A stretch of 64,000 nt of DNA from Frondihabitans sp. Leaf304 (GCF_001423105.1 NZ_LMNV01000002.1:274744-338743), one strand, 5' to 3'. Shown: positions 35,327 to 46,308, numbered from the stretch's first letter. Made by a program: numbers and translations. The notes: a model not told the origin generated them from the letters alone.

Positions 35327-35711
35327 GCGGAGAGCCGATCGAGGAGGAGCCGGTCGCGGGAACGAGGGGGTCGACGTCGAAGCAGGCGTGTTCGCCGGTG
35401 TGGCAGGCGGCGCCGATCTGCTCGACGATGACGAGCAGGGTGTCGCCGTCGCAATCGAGAGCGGCGCTGCGCACGAACTGGGCGTGACCCGAGGTGTCGC
35501 CCTTGCGCCAGTACTCTTGGCGCGAGCGCGACCAGAACGTGACCCGACCCTCGGTCAGCGTGCGACGGAGCGCCTCGGCGTCCATCCAGCCCATCATCAA
35601 GACGTCTCGGGTGCTCTCTTCTTGGATGATCGCCGGCAGCAGCCCCTTCGCATCGAAGGCGGCCCGCTCGACGACGGGCTCGACGGTCTCGCGGGTGAGC
35701 TGCTCGGTCAT
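35319..35711 (-). CDS. hisI: Phosphoribosyl-AMP cyclohydrolase
   Basis: HisI opens the purine ring of phosphoribosyl-AMP in histidine synthesis. The 130-residue protein has the 'SRQEYWRKGDTSGH' stretch, the metal-binding DCDGD and the zinc cysteines in 'AACHTGEHACF'. It is the single-domain form; HisE is a separate gene nearby. The ATG at 35711 is preferred over the longer frame because AAGGAT lies just upstream. It ends 8 nt inside trpE. Confidence 0.95.
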   Translation of the reverse strand: MTEQLTRETVEPVVERAAFDAKGLLPAIIQEESTRDVLMMGWMDAEALRRTLTEGRVTFWSRSRQEYWRKGDTSGHAQFVRSAALDCDGDTLLVIVEQIGAACHTGEHACFDVDPLVPATGSSSIGSPHV

Positions 35712-35756
35712 GGTGATCCTTCGATTGGTGAGGCGCACGGTGCCCCGGCCGCCCGG

Positions 35757-36548
35757 TCAGCGGACGATGGCACCGGATTCTGCGAGGGCCGACTTGACGT
35801 CGCCGATCGTCAGCTCTCCATTGTGGAACACACTGGCCGCGAGCACCGCATCGGCGCCGGCCTGAATCGCCGGGGCGAAGTGGTCGAGCCGCCCGGCGCC
35901 ACCCGACGCGATGACCGGCACGGCGGCGTTCTCGCGCATCAGGGTGATGAGCTCGAGGTCGAAGCCGCGCTTCGTGCCATCGGCGTCGATCGAGTTGACC
36001 AGCAGCTCTCCGGCCCCGCGCTCGACAGCCTCGCGGGCCCAGGCGACCGCGTCGAGAGTGGTCTCGCGCCGACCGCCGTGGGTGGTCACGACGAAGCCGG
36101 ACGGCGTCGTGGGCGATCGCTTGACGTCGAGCGAGAGGACGAGTGCCTGGGCGCCGAACCGGTCGGCGATCTCGCCCAGGAGCTCCGGGCGGCCGATCGC
36201 GGCGCTGTTGACGCCCACCTTGTCGGCTCCGGCGCCCTGGAGGCGCGCGACGTCGTCGGTGGAGCGCACTCCCCCGCCCACCGTGAGTGGGATGAAGATC
36301 TGCTCGGCGGTCTGGCGCACCATGTCGTAGGTGGTGCCCCGACCCTCGACCGACGCGGTCACGTCGAGGAAGGTGATCTCGTCGGCACCTTGCTCGTAGT
36401 AGGTGCGCGCGAGCTCCACCGGATCGCCCGCGTCACGCAGGTCGAGGAAGTTGACGCCCTTCACGACACGGCCTTCAGCCACGTCGAGGCAGGGAATCAC
36501 CCGGATGGCGAGGGTCGAGTCACCCGAGGCATGCGTTCGGTGAGTCAC
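35757..36548 (-). CDS. hisF: Imidazole glycerol phosphate synthase cyclase subunit
   Basis: HisF uses ammonia from HisH to form imidazole glycerol phosphate and AICAR. The (beta/alpha)8 barrel has catalytic aspartates in '[15 protein letters not shown]' and '[15 protein letters not shown]'. I place the start at the GTG at 36548 (263 residues), 13 nt after the hisG stop with a GGGCGAG-like ribosome site; the longer frame overlaps hisG. The partner hisH and hisA are not in the window. Confidence 0.95.
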   Translation of the reverse strand: MTHRTHASGDSTLAIRVIPCLDVAEGRVVKGVNFLDLRDAGDPVELARTYYEQGADEITFLDVTASVEGRGTTYDMVRQTAEQIFIPLTVGGGVRSTDDVARLQGAGADKVGVNSAAIGRPELLGEIADRFGAQALVLSLDVKRSPTTPSGFVVTTHGGRRETTLDAVAWAREAVERGAGELLVNSIDADGTKRGFDLELITLMRENAAVPVIASGGAGRLDHFAPAIQAGADAVLAASVFHNGELTIGDVKSALAESGAIVR

Positions 36549-36561
36549 GGTCGCTCGCCCG

Positions 36562-37401
36562 TCACAGTCTCGCGGCGTGGATGGGGCTGACCAGGATCGC
36601 TCGAGCCCCGAGGTCGTAGAGGGCATCCATGATCTGGTTTGTGTCGGTGCGTGGCACCATGACGCGGACGGCAGCCCACTCCGGGTCGTGGAGAGACGAG
36701 ACCGTCGGCGATTCGATGCCCGGAGCGACCTTGGTCGCCTGGTCGAGCAGGCGCACGGGGAGGTCGTAGTCCATCAGGACGTATTGGCGCGCGACCAGCA
36801 CACCCTGAAGGCGACGCTGCAGGACGTCGAGGCCGGCGATGGACTCGTCGGAGGCGATCAGCACGGCCGTCGACTTGAGGATCACCGGGCCGAAGGTCTC
36901 GAGACCGGCCGCCCGGAGGGTCGTACCCGTCTCGACGACGTCGGCGATGGCATCTGCGACGCCCAGCTGAACGGCGCTCTCGACGGCGCCATCGAGGCTG
37001 ACGAGCTCGGCGGTGACGCCGTTCTCCCGTAGGAACTCGCGGACGAGACCCGCGTAGCTCGTGGCCACGCGGACGCCCTCGAGGTCGGACAGTTGGTGGT
37101 ACTTGCCCGCGGGGCCGGCGAAGCGGAAGGTCGACGAGCCGAAGTCGAGGCTGGTGACCTCGCGCGCCGGCGAGCCCGAGTCGAGCAGCAGGTCGCGGCC
37201 GGTGATGCCGACGTCGAGGGCACCGGAGCCGACGTAGGTCGCGATGTCGCGGGGACGCAGGTAGAAGAACTCGACGCCGTTGCGCTCGTCGGCGAGGTAG
37301 AGCGACTTCGGGTCGCGACGACCGGTGTAGCCGGCCTCGGTGAGCATCTGGCTGGCGGTCTCGGAGAGCGAGCCCTTGTTGGGTACAGCTACGCGGAGCA
37401 T
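36562..37401 (-). CDS. hisG: ATP phosphoribosyltransferase, long form
   Basis: HisG starts histidine synthesis by joining ATP to PRPP and is the feedback-controlled step. The 279-residue protein is the long, hexameric form: a two-lobed catalytic part ([12 protein letters not shown], 'GITGRDLL', PRPP-binding '[18 protein letters not shown]') and a C-terminal ferredoxin-like regulatory domain, which usually binds histidine ('[17 protein letters not shown]'). It does not need HisZ. The start is 57 nt after hisE. Confidence 0.96.
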   Translation of the reverse strand: MLRVAVPNKGSLSETASQMLTEAGYTGRRDPKSLYLADERNGVEFFYLRPRDIATYVGSGALDVGITGRDLLLDSGSPAREVTSLDFGSSTFRFAGPAGKYHQLSDLEGVRVATSYAGLVREFLRENGVTAELVSLDGAVESAVQLGVADAIADVVETGTTLRAAGLETFGPVILKSTAVLIASDESIAGLDVLQRRLQGVLVARQYVLMDYDLPVRLLDQATKVAPGIESPTVSSLHDPEWAAVRVMVPRTDTNQIMDALYDLGARAILVSPIHAARL

Positions 37402-37458
37402 GAGTCCGATTTCTCTAGAAGTGACGGGGCCGGTGGGGCTCGGAACGTCGAGCCGGGC

Positions 37459-37722
37459 TCAGAGATGTCGGTAGATGTCGGCCGGGGTGAGGCCCTTGGC
37501 CAGCATGAGCACCTGCAGGTGGTACAGCAGCTGCGAGATCTCTTCGGCGGTGGCGACGTCGCCCTCGTACTCGGCAGCCATCCACACCTCGGCGGCCTCT
37601 TCGACGATCTTCTTGCCGATCTGATGCACTCCGGCGTCGAATTCTTTGACGGTGCCGGAGCCCTCGGGGCGCTCCGTGATCTTGGCGCTGAGCTCTGCAA
37701 ACAGGTCGTCGAACGATTTCAC
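37459..37722 (-). CDS. hisE: Phosphoribosyl-ATP pyrophosphatase
   Basis: HisE removes pyrophosphate from phosphoribosyl-ATP, step two of histidine synthesis. The 87 residues form an all-alpha MazG-like fold with '[18 protein letters not shown]' (metal-binding glutamates) and '[14 protein letters not shown]'. The frame is open far upstream through rpe, but the GTG at 37722, just after the rpe stop, gives the usual family length. rpe-hisE-hisG-hisF-hisI is kept in one direction. Confidence 0.93.
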   Translation of the reverse strand: MKSFDDLFAELSAKITERPEGSGTVKEFDAGVHQIGKKIVEEAAEVWMAAEYEGDVATAEEISQLLYHLQVLMLAKGLTPADIYRHL

Positions 37723-37727
37723 GACGC

Positions 37728-38408
37728 CTACGCTACCTGGCTCGCGCTCGCGCGGAGCGCGGCGATGCGGTCGATGGGCTCCGGGGTACCGGCCGGACCA
37801 TAGACGGAGGATCCCGCGACGATCGTGTCGGCACCGTTCTCGACGGCGGTCACGATGGTCTCGGCGGTGATACCCCCGTCGACCTCGAGCCAGATCTCGC
37901 GGCCGGACGCATCGATGGCTTCGCGAGCGGCTCGGAGCTTCGGCATCGTCTCGCCCATGAACGACTGCCCGCCGAACCCCGGCTCCACGGTCATGACCAG
38001 GATCATGTCGATGTCGTCGAGGAGGTCGAGAACGGGCTCGATCGGGGTGCCCGGTTTGATGGCGACGGCCGCCCGGGATCCTGCGCTCTTGATCGCCTTG
38101 GCGACGGCACGGGGATCGGGTGCCGCCTCGATCGAGAACGTGACGGAGAAAGCGCCGGTCTCGGCGTACTTCGGGGCCCACCGCAGCGGGTCCTCGATCA
38201 TCAGGTGGACGTCGAGGGGCAGCGGGCTCACCTGCTGGATGCGATCGACGATGGGCAGGCCCAGCGTGAGGTTCGGGACGAAATGGCCGTCCATCACGTC
38301 GACGTGCACGAGGTCGGCCGTCGAGATGCGACCGAGGTCGCGCTCGAGGTTGACGAAATCGGCCGAGAGAATGCTGGGGCTGATGCGGATGGGGTGATTG
38401 CTGGGCAC
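37728..38408 (-). CDS. rpe: Ribulose-phosphate 3-epimerase
   Basis: Rpe interconverts ribulose 5-phosphate and xylulose 5-phosphate in the pentose phosphate pathway. The 226-residue barrel has '[10 protein letters not shown]', the metal ligands in '[13 protein letters not shown]' and 'DVHLMIEDP', '[10 protein letters not shown]' and 'EVDGGI'. The GTG start at 38408 lies six bases after TAGGCT, so it is probably leaderless. This promoter may also drive the his-trp genes that follow almost without gaps, which would tie histidine precursor supply to its use. Confidence 0.96.
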   Translation of the reverse strand: MPSNHPIRISPSILSADFVNLERDLGRISTADLVHVDVMDGHFVPNLTLGLPIVDRIQQVSPLPLDVHLMIEDPLRWAPKYAETGAFSVTFSIEAAPDPRAVAKAIKSAGSRAAVAIKPGTPIEPVLDLLDDIDMILVMTVEPGFGGQSFMGETMPKLRAAREAIDASGREIWLEVDGGITAETIVTAVENGADTIVAGSSVYGPAGTPEPIDRIAALRASASQVA

Positions 38409-38414
38409 GCGTCA

Positions 38415-38420
38415 AGCCTA
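38415..38420 (-). promoter_or_regulatory. Putative leaderless -10 element of rpe (his-trp cluster)
   Basis: TAGGCT, six bases, GTG on the minus strand; no Shine-Dalgarno sequence. It is identical in hexamer and spacing to the polA and DUF885 promoters. Confidence 0.45.
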
Positions 38421-38456
38421 TCGGGCGGTCTGCAGCACGACTTTTCGGGCAGGACG

Positions 38457-38511
38457 CCGCCTTTCGGCGGTTTTTCGCCCGCAAAGCGGTGTCTGCCCGC
38501 AAAGCGGTGTC
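38457..38511. repeat. Hairpin followed by a duplicated 17-mer
   Basis: CCGCC-TTTC-GGCGG-TTTTT (38457-38475) has the form of a plus-strand terminator. GCCCGCAAAGCGGTGTC then occurs twice (38477-38493 and 38495-38511, period 18). It lies between the rsmB stop and the rpe promoter. Confidence 0.7.
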
Positions 38512-38537
38512 GGCCCGCGCGGACGGCGAGACGCGAG

Positions 38538-40103
38538 CTAGGCGCGCTTGCGCAGCAACGCCACGAACATCGCGTCGGTGCCGTGTCGGTGCGGCCAGAG
38601 CTGCGCGAACGGCCCGGCACCGAGGTCGAGCTCGGCGACCGCCACGCTCTGCAGCACCTCGGTGGCGTCGATCGTGTCGATCGGCGTACCGCCGTCGCGA
38701 GCCCAGCGCTTCAGACCGGACTCGACGACTCCGCGGGTCTCGGCCGTGTGCGGTGAGCAGGTCACGTAGGCGAGCGTGCCACCGGGCGCGAGCGCGGCGA
38801 GGGCCGACGAGAAGAGCTCGGACTGCAGCCCGGTCAGCTCGGCAACGTCGCGCGGTTGCTTGCGCCATCGGGCTTCGGGGCGTCGGCGGAGTGCGCCGAG
38901 GCCGGTGCAGGGGGCATCGAGCAGGATCCGCGCGTACGTCTCGGGCTCGGACGCCCCGATCTCGGTGGCGTCGCCCTGCCTGACCTCGACGAGCTCGGGT
39001 ACGGAGGCCGTGGCGGCCGGCGACGACGAACCCGCCGCTCGGGCTGCGGCGGTGACGGCGGCGAGGGCCTGCTTGACCAGACCGACACGACCTGGGACGA
39101 GCTCGTTGGCAGTCAGTCTCGCACCGCCGACGGCGGCTTCGGCCGCGAGCAGGGCCGCCTTGCCGCCGGGCCCCGCGCACATGTCGAGCCAGCGCTCCCC
39201 CGGCTCGATCGGCTTCAGGCGCGAGAGGGCGAGGGCGGCGAGTTGTGAACCTTCATCTTGCACTCGAAGCGTGCCGGATCGGACGTCGGCGAGGCTCGCG
39301 GGGTCGCCGTGCGGTGCTGTGAGAGCGACGGGCGAGAACCGGCCCCCCTCGACACCCTCGACGGCGGCAGGGTCGGCGAGGCCGGGCAGGGCCACGAGGC
39401 TGACGCGGGCCGGCTCGTTGTCCGCTTCGAGCAGGGTCTCGAGCTCGTCGGCGCGACCCTCCGCCGCGAGGGCCCCGCGAAGGGCGCGAACTACCCATTC
39501 GGGATGCGAGTAGCGAGCGGCCAGGGCATCGTCGGGGCTGGTCGTCTCGGCCAGCACCCGGGCGAGCCACTCGTCGGGGGTCGAGCGCGAGACGGTTCGC
39601 AGCACGCCGTTGACGAATCCCGTGCCCGAGCGACTGCCGACCTGACGCGCCAGTGAGACCGACTCGTCGACGGCGGCGTGCGGAGCGACCCGGGTCGCGA
39701 GCAGCTGGTGCGCCCCGAGACGGAGCACGTCGAGAAGGGCCGGATCGATTTGATCGGTCGGCCGGCGAGCGGCGATCGAGAGGACACGGTCGTAGTAGCC
39801 GGACATGCGCAGGGTGCCGTAGGTGAGCTCGGTGGCGAGCCCGGCGTCTTGGGGCGACAATCCGGCTCGCACGATGCGCTGCGGCAGCAGGAGGTTGGCG
39901 TAGGCGTCGTCGTGCTCGACCGCGCGGATCACGTCGAGCGCCACCTGTCGGGCCGGCTGGACGCGCGGCTCGACGCGCGGGGTGCGCTCGGAGCCGCCGC
40001 GCGGGCCGGTGCGGTTCGGTCGACGGCGGCCTGTTCCGTCGTGGTTTGCCCTTGGGTGGTTCGCCCCGGAGCGGTTCTCGCCGGAATCGCGCTGTTCGCT
40101 CAC
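38538..40103 (-). CDS. rsmB: 16S rRNA m5C967 methyltransferase (RsmB/Sun)
   Basis: RsmB methylates cytidine 967 of 16S rRNA using S-adenosylmethionine. The 521 residues have a Gly/Arg/Asn-rich N-terminal extension of about 40 residues, a NusB-like RNA-binding domain ('[21 protein letters not shown]'), and the catalytic domain with the AdoMet motif [14 protein letters not shown] and the two cysteines in LDAPCTGLG and TCSPH. The GTG at 40103 overlaps the fmt stop as GTGA, which fixes the start. The low-complexity extension is unusual but typical of high-GC relatives. Confidence 0.93.
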   Translation of the reverse strand: MSEQRDSGENRSGANHPRANHDGTGRRRPNRTGPRGGSERTPRVEPRVQPARQVALDVIRAVEHDDAYANLLLPQRIVRAGLSPQDAGLATELTYGTLRMSGYYDRVLSIAARRPTDQIDPALLDVLRLGAHQLLATRVAPHAAVDESVSLARQVGSRSGTGFVNGVLRTVSRSTPDEWLARVLAETTSPDDALAARYSHPEWVVRALRGALAAEGRADELETLLEADNEPARVSLVALPGLADPAAVEGVEGGRFSPVALTAPHGDPASLADVRSGTLRVQDEGSQLAALALSRLKPIEPGERWLDMCAGPGGKAALLAAEAAVGGARLTANELVPGRVGLVKQALAAVTAAARAAGSSSPAATASVPELVEVRQGDATEIGASEPETYARILLDAPCTGLGALRRRPEARWRKQPRDVAELTGLQSELFSSALAALAPGGTLAYVTCSPHTAETRGVVESGLKRWARDGGTPIDTIDATEVLQSVAVAELDLGAGPFAQLWPHRHGTDAMFVALLRKRA

Positions 40104-41059
40104 GAGGCTGCTCCTGCCCGGTCGAAGGCCAGCGAGTCTCTGTCGGGCACCCCGCGCAGCCAATCGGCGGCCCCCATCGGCTTCTTGCCGGACGGCTGCA
40201 CGGTGATCAGCTCGAGCGGCTCGGTCGAGGTTCCGACCAGAACCCGTCGACCGTCGAGAAGGATCCGCCCCGGCGCCACTTTGCTCGGCGCCCCCTCGGC
40301 GCTCGGCCCCGCTTCGGGCACCCGCAGCTCGAGCACCTTGAACCGGGCACCATCGAGCAGAGCGTGCGCCCCCGGCTCGGGCGTGACGCCGCGCCAGCGA
40401 TTGTGGAGGGCGGCTCGGCCGTTGGTGAAGTCGAGCAGCCCGTCGTCGAGAGCGAGTTTGGGCGCGAGCGTGACGGGACCCGTCTGCTTGGTGCGGGTCG
40501 GGGATCCTGATGCGATCTCATCGACGACCTGCGTTAGCAGCAGAGCGCCCGAGATGGCCAGCTCGCCGAGGAGCTCGCCCGCCGTCTCGTCGCCGCGGAG
40601 CGGCTTGTGGATCGAGCCGAGGAGCTCGCCGGCGTCGAGTTCGGGCACGAGCTGGAAGACGGTTGCCCCGGTCTCGGCATCGCCCGCCATGAGGGCGCGC
40701 TGCACCGGTGCGGCACCCCGCCAGCTCGGCAGGAGGGAGAAGTGCAGGTTGATCCAGCCGTGGCTCGGGGTCGAGAGCAGCGGCTCGCGGAGGAGGGCGC
40801 CGTACGCGACGATGACTCCGAGGTCGGCCCCGGTGGCTCGGACCGCGGCGGTGATCTCGTCGGTGATGCGGCGGGCCTTGAGCACGGGGATGCCGAGTTC
40901 GACGGCGGCGTCGGCGACAGGAGTCGGGGTGAGCACGCGCTTTCGGCCCTGGGGCGTGTCGTCGCGGGTGAGGACGGCGACGATGTCGTGCTGACCGGCG
41001 GCGAGAGCTCGGAGGGAGGGAACAGCGGCGGCGGGGCTACCGGCGAAGACGAGGCGCAA
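40100..41059 (-). CDS. fmt: Methionyl-tRNA formyltransferase
   Basis: Fmt formylates initiator methionyl-tRNA with 10-formyltetrahydrofolate. The 319-residue protein has the formyl-donor site 'INLHFSLLPSWRGAAP' with the catalytic Asn-His, 'AGDAETGATVFQL' and a C-terminal OB-fold. The start appears to be the TTG at 41059, since there is no upstream alternative, and it lacks a clear ribosome site. It lies between priA and rsmB, the conserved order; def (peptide deformylase) is not present here. Confidence 0.95.
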   Translation of the reverse strand: MRLVFAGSPAAAVPSLRALAAGQHDIVAVLTRDDTPQGRKRVLTPTPVADAAVELGIPVLKARRITDEITAAVRATGADLGVIVAYGALLREPLLSTPSHGWINLHFSLLPSWRGAAPVQRALMAGDAETGATVFQLVPELDAGELLGSIHKPLRGDETAGELLGELAISGALLLTQVVDEIASGSPTRTKQTGPVTLAPKLALDDGLLDFTNGRAALHNRWRGVTPEPGAHALLDGARFKVLELRVPEAGPSAEGAPSKVAPGRILLDGRRVLVGTSTEPLELITVQPSGKKPMGAADWLRGVPDRDSLAFDRAGAAS

Positions 41060-41104
41060 TTCGAGGCTTTCGAGTGGTGATCGGGGTGGGACGGGCGACT
41101 GAAA

Positions 41105-43204
41105 TCAATCGGAGAAGGGCTCGACGTCGTCGAACCGCACTCTGAGTGTAGGAGCGGGCGTGCGGCGGTTCGTGTTGCGGGCATCGCCGGGGCGCAGATC
41201 GCGCGGTGGTTTGCGGCGGTCGGTCGCAGCACGGATCACCCGACCGCGGAGGATCGATGCCACGTCGTGCCCGTGCGCGTAGTCGAACCGGACGATGGCG
41301 CGAACGGTGCCGCCCTCGACGTCGACGGGGCCGAGGGTCTCTTTGCGAATCGATTCGGGGAGGGCGTCGAGAGCGGTCTCGACGGTGTCGGTGCGACCGG
41401 TGACTGTGGCGACGCGCACCGACGGCGGAAATCGGAGCTGCCGTCGATCCGCCAGCTCGGACGAGGCGAATCGGGCGAGGTTCCAGGTCGCCATGGCGGA
41501 GGCGATCGTGCCGCCGACCCCGACGAGGAAGATCGGGGCGCGATGGCGGGCCAGGGCGATCGCGTCGGCCCACCAGCGCACGCAGTCTTCGGCCACGCGC
41601 AGACTCTCGCGGGCCAGCATCCGCTCGCCGTCGAGCAGGAGCACGGCCCGGTAGCCTCCTGGCGCGATCGGTTCGGCGCCGCGCGTCGCGACGACGATGG
41701 CCGACTCGTCGTCGACCTCGAGCACCGGCCGCGACCCGTCGGAGACGATGACGCGCACGCCCGGGAACGCCCGCCCGAGCTCGTCGGCGGTTCGACCCGC
41801 GCCGGTGCCGACCGACCGCATCATCGTGTTCTCGCACGTGACGCAGTGCCAGCCGACCGCGAGGGCACCGCACCAGGCGCACGCCGGCGTCGCGTCGGCG
41901 CTCTTCTTCTGCAGCGGCCCGCTGCAGCGCAGACACCGCGCCGTGTCGCCGCACTCGGTGCACGCCAGCCGAGGCGCATACCCGGGGTGCGCCACCTGCA
42001 CGAGCACGGGACCGTGCTCGACGGCGTTCCGGGCCTCGAGATAGGCCGTCGACGGGATGCGCGCGTTGGCCGCGAAGCCGTCGCGGGAACCCTGCTGGGT
42101 AGTGGGGATCACGTGCGGTTGATACCGAGGATCCGGTAGCACCTCGCTCAGCCACCCGATCTCGACCAGTCGCTGTACGTCGGTGGAGCGCGCGTGGCCC
42201 GCGAAGACCAGGGCCGGGTGCTGCTGCTCGTAGCGGAGCAGGGCGGTGTCGCGGGCATGGGCGTAGGGGGTCAGCGGCTCGGAGAAGAGCGGGTCGCCGT
42301 CGTCCCATAGGGCGATCAGCCCGAGTGTGGTCGACGGGGCGAGGAGCACGGAGCGGTTGCCGACGATGACCAGGGCCTCGTCACCCCGCGCCCGGAGGAG
42401 GGCGCGGTAGCGGTCGGGGTTCGACTGCTTGGAGTCGAGCCGCACGATCGTCTCGGGCGGAAGCACGGCCTCGAGGGCCGAGACGAGTTGCTCTTGATCG
42501 CGGTAGTCGGGAACGGCGAGGATGGCCGATTCGCCATCCGCCACCGCGACGGCGGCCAGCTCGGCGAGCGTGACGGCCCAGCGGCCGACCCAGCGCGGCG
42601 GCAGGCCCGGCACCGCGGGCAGCTCGACCACGAGCGGCACCGCGTCGAGGGCGAGACGGGCGCGGCCGCGCACGGCGGCGACGAGATCGACCGAGCGGTA
42701 GCCCGTGATGCCGCGGGTGGTCACCTCGTCGCGCTCGGGCGCCGACACGTTGTCGGTGCTGCCTGTCTTGGTCTCCGCCTTTGCCGGTGTCGTTGCGTCT
42801 TCGGCCTCTGCCTCCGCCTTTGCGTCGGCGGCTGCCGCACGCGCGGCGAGCCACGCCTTTTCGACCCGCACCTGTCGCGTGGGCACGGCGAGCCGAAGCA
42901 CGTCGCTCGCTGACCCGCCGGCGCGATCGGCGAGCGCGCGCGCCAGACGCCAGACCTCGGGTGCCAGCACCGGCACCTCTGAGATGAGCTCTTCGATCTC
43001 GCTGAGGCTGCCCTCGTGCTCGGAGCCGTCGGCCATTTCGATCACGAACGCGTCGGCCATCCGCCCGGCCGAGCGCAACGGCACCTTGACGCGCATGCCG
43101 GGGCCGACCGTGCCGACCAGCCGTTCGGGCACGGCGTAGTCGAACAGGCGGTCGAGCTGCGGCAGCGGAGTGTCGACCAGCACCCGCGCGACGGCCCGTG
43201 ACAT
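41105..43204 (-). CDS. priA: PriA-like primosomal protein lacking ATPase motifs
   Basis: This 699-residue protein is PriA-like in its N-terminal DNA 3'-end binding domain, zinc-binding cysteines (ACTECGDTARCLRC, then CAWCGALAVGWHCVTC) and C-terminal domain. No Walker A GxGKT is present: the corresponding stretch reads VADGESAILAVPDYRD. The DEAH box is replaced by 'ALWDDGDPLF'. This degenerate form is the rule in Actinobacteria and is thought not to be a helicase; it may still load the replisome at stalled forks. A 45-residue Ala/Glu/Lys-rich linker interrupts the middle (around residues 125-170). It lies just downstream of metK. Confidence 0.9.
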   Translation of the reverse strand: MSRAVARVLVDTPLPQLDRLFDYAVPERLVGTVGPGMRVKVPLRSAGRMADAFVIEMADGSEHEGSLSEIEELISEVPVLAPEVWRLARALADRAGGSASDVLRLAVPTRQVRVEKAWLAARAAAADAKAEAEAEDATTPAKAETKTGSTDNVSAPERDEVTTRGITGYRSVDLVAAVRGRARLALDAVPLVVELPAVPGLPPRWVGRWAVTLAELAAVAVADGESAILAVPDYRDQEQLVSALEAVLPPETIVRLDSKQSNPDRYRALLRARGDEALVIVGNRSVLLAPSTTLGLIALWDDGDPLFSEPLTPYAHARDTALLRYEQQHPALVFAGHARSTDVQRLVEIGWLSEVLPDPRYQPHVIPTTQQGSRDGFAANARIPSTAYLEARNAVEHGPVLVQVAHPGYAPRLACTECGDTARCLRCSGPLQKKSADATPACAWCGALAVGWHCVTCENTMMRSVGTGAGRTADELGRAFPGVRVIVSDGSRPVLEVDDESAIVVATRGAEPIAPGGYRAVLLLDGERMLARESLRVAEDCVRWWADAIALARHRAPIFLVGVGGTIASAMATWNLARFASSELADRRQLRFPPSVRVATVTGRTDTVETALDALPESIRKETLGPVDVEGGTVRAIVRFDYAHGHDVASILRGRVIRAATDRRKPPRDLRPGDARNTNRRTPAPTLRVRFDDVEPFSD

Positions 43205-43230
43205 GCGTGACTCGCCTTCGACGATGGTCT

Positions 43231-44460
43231 CTAGAGGCCTGCCGCGGCTCGGAGGGCATCGACGCGGTCGAGTGCCTCCCAGGTGAAGTCGGGGAGGTCG
43301 CGACCGAAGTGCCCGTAGGTCGACGTCGCCCCGTAGATCGGTCGGAGAAGGTCGAGATCGCGGATGATTGCGGCGGGCCGAAGGTCGAACACCTGGCCGA
43401 TGGCGTCGATGATCGTCTCGTCGGGCACGTGAGCGGTGCCGAAGGTCTCGACATAGAGACCGACCGGTGCGGCGCGGCCGATCGCGTAGGCGATCTGGAT
43501 CTCGAGACGTTCGGCGAAGCCAGCGGCAACGGCGTTCTTCGCCACCCAGCGCATCGCGTAGGCGGCCGACCGGTCGACCTTCGACGGGTCTTTGCCCGAG
43601 AACGCGCCGCCGCCGTGACGCGAGGCCCCGCCGTAGGTGTCGACGATGATCTTGCGGCCGGTCAGACCCGCATCGCCTTGGGGGCCGCCGATCTCGAAGC
43701 GCCCGGTCGGGTTGATGATGAACTTCGTTGCGAAGGTGTCGAGACCGGGCGCCTCGGCGGCGAGGACCGGGCGGATGACGTGCTCGATCACGTCGCGCTC
43801 GAGCTGCTCCATCGAGACGCTCGGCGAGTGCTGCGTCGAGAGCACGACCGTGTCGACCGTCTTCGGTGTGTAGCCGTCATAGCCGATCGTGACCTGCGTC
43901 TTGCCGTCAGGACGCAGGTAGTCGAGCACCGCGTCTTTGCGGACTGCCGTGAGGCGCTCGGCGAGACGGTGCGCGAGCCACACCGGAATCGGCATGAGCT
44001 GCGGGGTCTCGGTCGTGGCGAACCCGAACATGATGCCCTGGTCGCCGGCACCCTGCGAGTTGAGGGCGTCGTCGGTCGAGCCCGCACCCGTGCGGGCCTC
44101 GAGGGCATTGTCGACGCCTTGAGCGATGTCGGGCGACTGTGCCCCGATCGACACCTCGACACCGCAGGTGCGGCCGTCGAAACTCACCGACGAGTCGTTG
44201 TAGCCGATGCCCGTGATGAGGTCGCGCACGATCGTGGGGATGTCGACGTAGCCCGTCGTCGTGACCTCGCCCGCGACGTGCACCAGACCGGTCGTGACGA
44301 GCGTCTCGACGGCGACCCGGCTGTGCGGGTCGACCTCGAGAAGCGCGTCGAGGATGCGGTCGGAAATCTGATCGCAGATCTTGTCGGGGTGCCCCTCCGT
44401 CACGGACTCGGACGTGAAGAGGCGGAGGCTACCGGTGGTGCTGGGGCTGCTGGAGGACAC
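43231..44460 (-). CDS. metK: S-adenosylmethionine synthetase
   Basis: MetK makes S-adenosylmethionine from methionine and ATP. The 409-residue chain has '[18 protein letters not shown]', the '[12 protein letters not shown]' loop and the phosphate-binding '[19 protein letters not shown]'. The start is a GTG at 44460 with AGGGA upstream. A TAGAGT hexamer at 44512-44517 may be its -10 element, giving a leader of about 45 nt. I see no SAM riboswitch there. In many relatives rpoZ and coaBC lie directly upstream; here an unrelated block does. Confidence 0.97.
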   Translation of the reverse strand: MSSSSPSTTGSLRLFTSESVTEGHPDKICDQISDRILDALLEVDPHSRVAVETLVTTGLVHVAGEVTTTGYVDIPTIVRDLITGIGYNDSSVSFDGRTCGVEVSIGAQSPDIAQGVDNALEARTGAGSTDDALNSQGAGDQGIMFGFATTETPQLMPIPVWLAHRLAERLTAVRKDAVLDYLRPDGKTQVTIGYDGYTPKTVDTVVLSTQHSPSVSMEQLERDVIEHVIRPVLAAEAPGLDTFATKFIINPTGRFEIGGPQGDAGLTGRKIIVDTYGGASRHGGGAFSGKDPSKVDRSAAYAMRWVAKNAVAAGFAERLEIQIAYAIGRAAPVGLYVETFGTAHVPDETIIDAIGQVFDLRPAAIIRDLDLLRPIYGATSTYGHFGRDLPDFTWEALDRVDALRAAAGL

Positions 44461-44622
44461 GGATTCCCTAAGACGAAAGCGGTGGAGATGCCGTTCGATT
44501 CGGCGTTTGCAACTCTAGCCGGGGGTGGCGACACTCCCCCCGTCGCGTGACGACGTGTGAACGAGATCGCGGTTGTGGAGACGCGGTGGACGGGCCGGGG
44601 CAGAGCGGCTCACACAGCGGAA

Positions 44623-44669
44623 GAGACGGAAGCCGAGGATCCGGCCCGCGGATCCTCGGCTTCTGTCTC
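44623..44669 (-). terminator. Strong hairpin downstream of the aldo/keto reductase gene
   Basis: GAAGCCGAGGATCC pairs perfectly with GGATCCTCGGCTTC around a 7-nt loop. The pairing extends to GAGAC/GTCTC with one mismatch, giving about 20 bp of stem, 24 nt after the stop codon. Confidence 0.75.
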
Positions 44670-44692
44670 GTGGCGGTTCTCCCCGAACTGGC

Positions 44693-45679
<987 letters not shown>

Positions 45680-45873
45680 ATGTCTCCTCTTTGTCTGGCG
45701 GCGTCGGGTGTATCTGCTGCCCCATCGAGCTTGCTCCCGATGCGGCCGATCGGCGCTCAGCCTCGCCCGAGTGCGACTCCGGCGTGCGTCGAGTGACGGG
45801 AAATGCCCGCGGCTAGGCGGGCAGCCTCGCAAGTGGCGGCACTCAGGGGGCAGGATCCGACACACTGCGGGCG

Positions 45874-46308
45874 CTACTGCGCTTTGAGTAGCTCGATGAA
45901 CTCGTCCGCCATGCTGATCTGCTCCTCGAGCTTCGCTCGCCGAGCGGTCGCCTGCTCGATGAAACCGTCGAGCGCTGCGCGGGCCTCGCCTGCCCCTGCT
46001 CCGGTGCCGGAGCCGGAGCCGGAGGTGGCCTCGGATTCGCCGAGGCGGTCGACGACCCGCAGAAGCTCGGCCATCTCGTCGAGAGTGAACCCCAGGGGCT
46101 TCATGCGGCGGATGACCATCAGCCTCGAGAAGTCGCGCTCGGTGTAGAGGCGGAATCCGCCCTCGGTGCGCCCCGACGGCGTGAGGAGCCCGACCTCGTC
46201 GTAGTGGCGAATCGTGCGGAGCGACATCTGTGACCGGTCGGCCATCTCTCCGATGTGCATCGTCGCCACGACCTCTTCCGCCGTCATCTCAGTAGCCACC
46301 GTCACCAT
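45874..46308 (-). CDS. MerR family transcriptional regulator
   Basis: This 144-residue regulator has the N-terminal winged helix typical of MerR ('[26 protein letters not shown]', residues about 17-42) followed by '[20 protein letters not shown]', then a dimerisation coiled coil interrupted by a Ser/Gly/Ala-rich insert near residues 95-108. There are no clustered cysteines, so it is unlikely to be a metal sensor. GAGG lies too close to the ATG at 46308 but nine bases before a GTG at 46299, so the true start may be three codons later. It faces the SulP gene across a MerR-type palindrome. Confidence 0.88.
   Translation of the reverse strand: MVTVATEMTAEEVVATMHIGEMADRSQMSLRTIRHYDEVGLLTPSGRTEGGFRLYTERDFSRLMVIRRMKPLGFTLDEMAELLRVVDRLGESEATSGSGSGTGAGAGEARAALDGFIEQATARRAKLEEQISMADEFIELLKAQ

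Noticed and set aside
35712-37458. Tryptophan or histidine leader-peptide attenuator in the his-trp region
   Set aside because: No run of Trp or His codons followed by a terminator was found in the short gaps.
37723-39180. Upstream extension of hisE through rpe
   Set aside because: The added residues are the rpe gene in a wrong frame; HisE is normally about 87-100 residues.
41105-43204. priA as a pseudogene because the ATPase motifs are missing
   Set aside because: The frame is full length and the same loss is general in Actinobacteria.
44461-44580. SAM riboswitch upstream of metK
   Set aside because: I could not assemble the conserved helices or junction sequences; only a possible promoter is seen.
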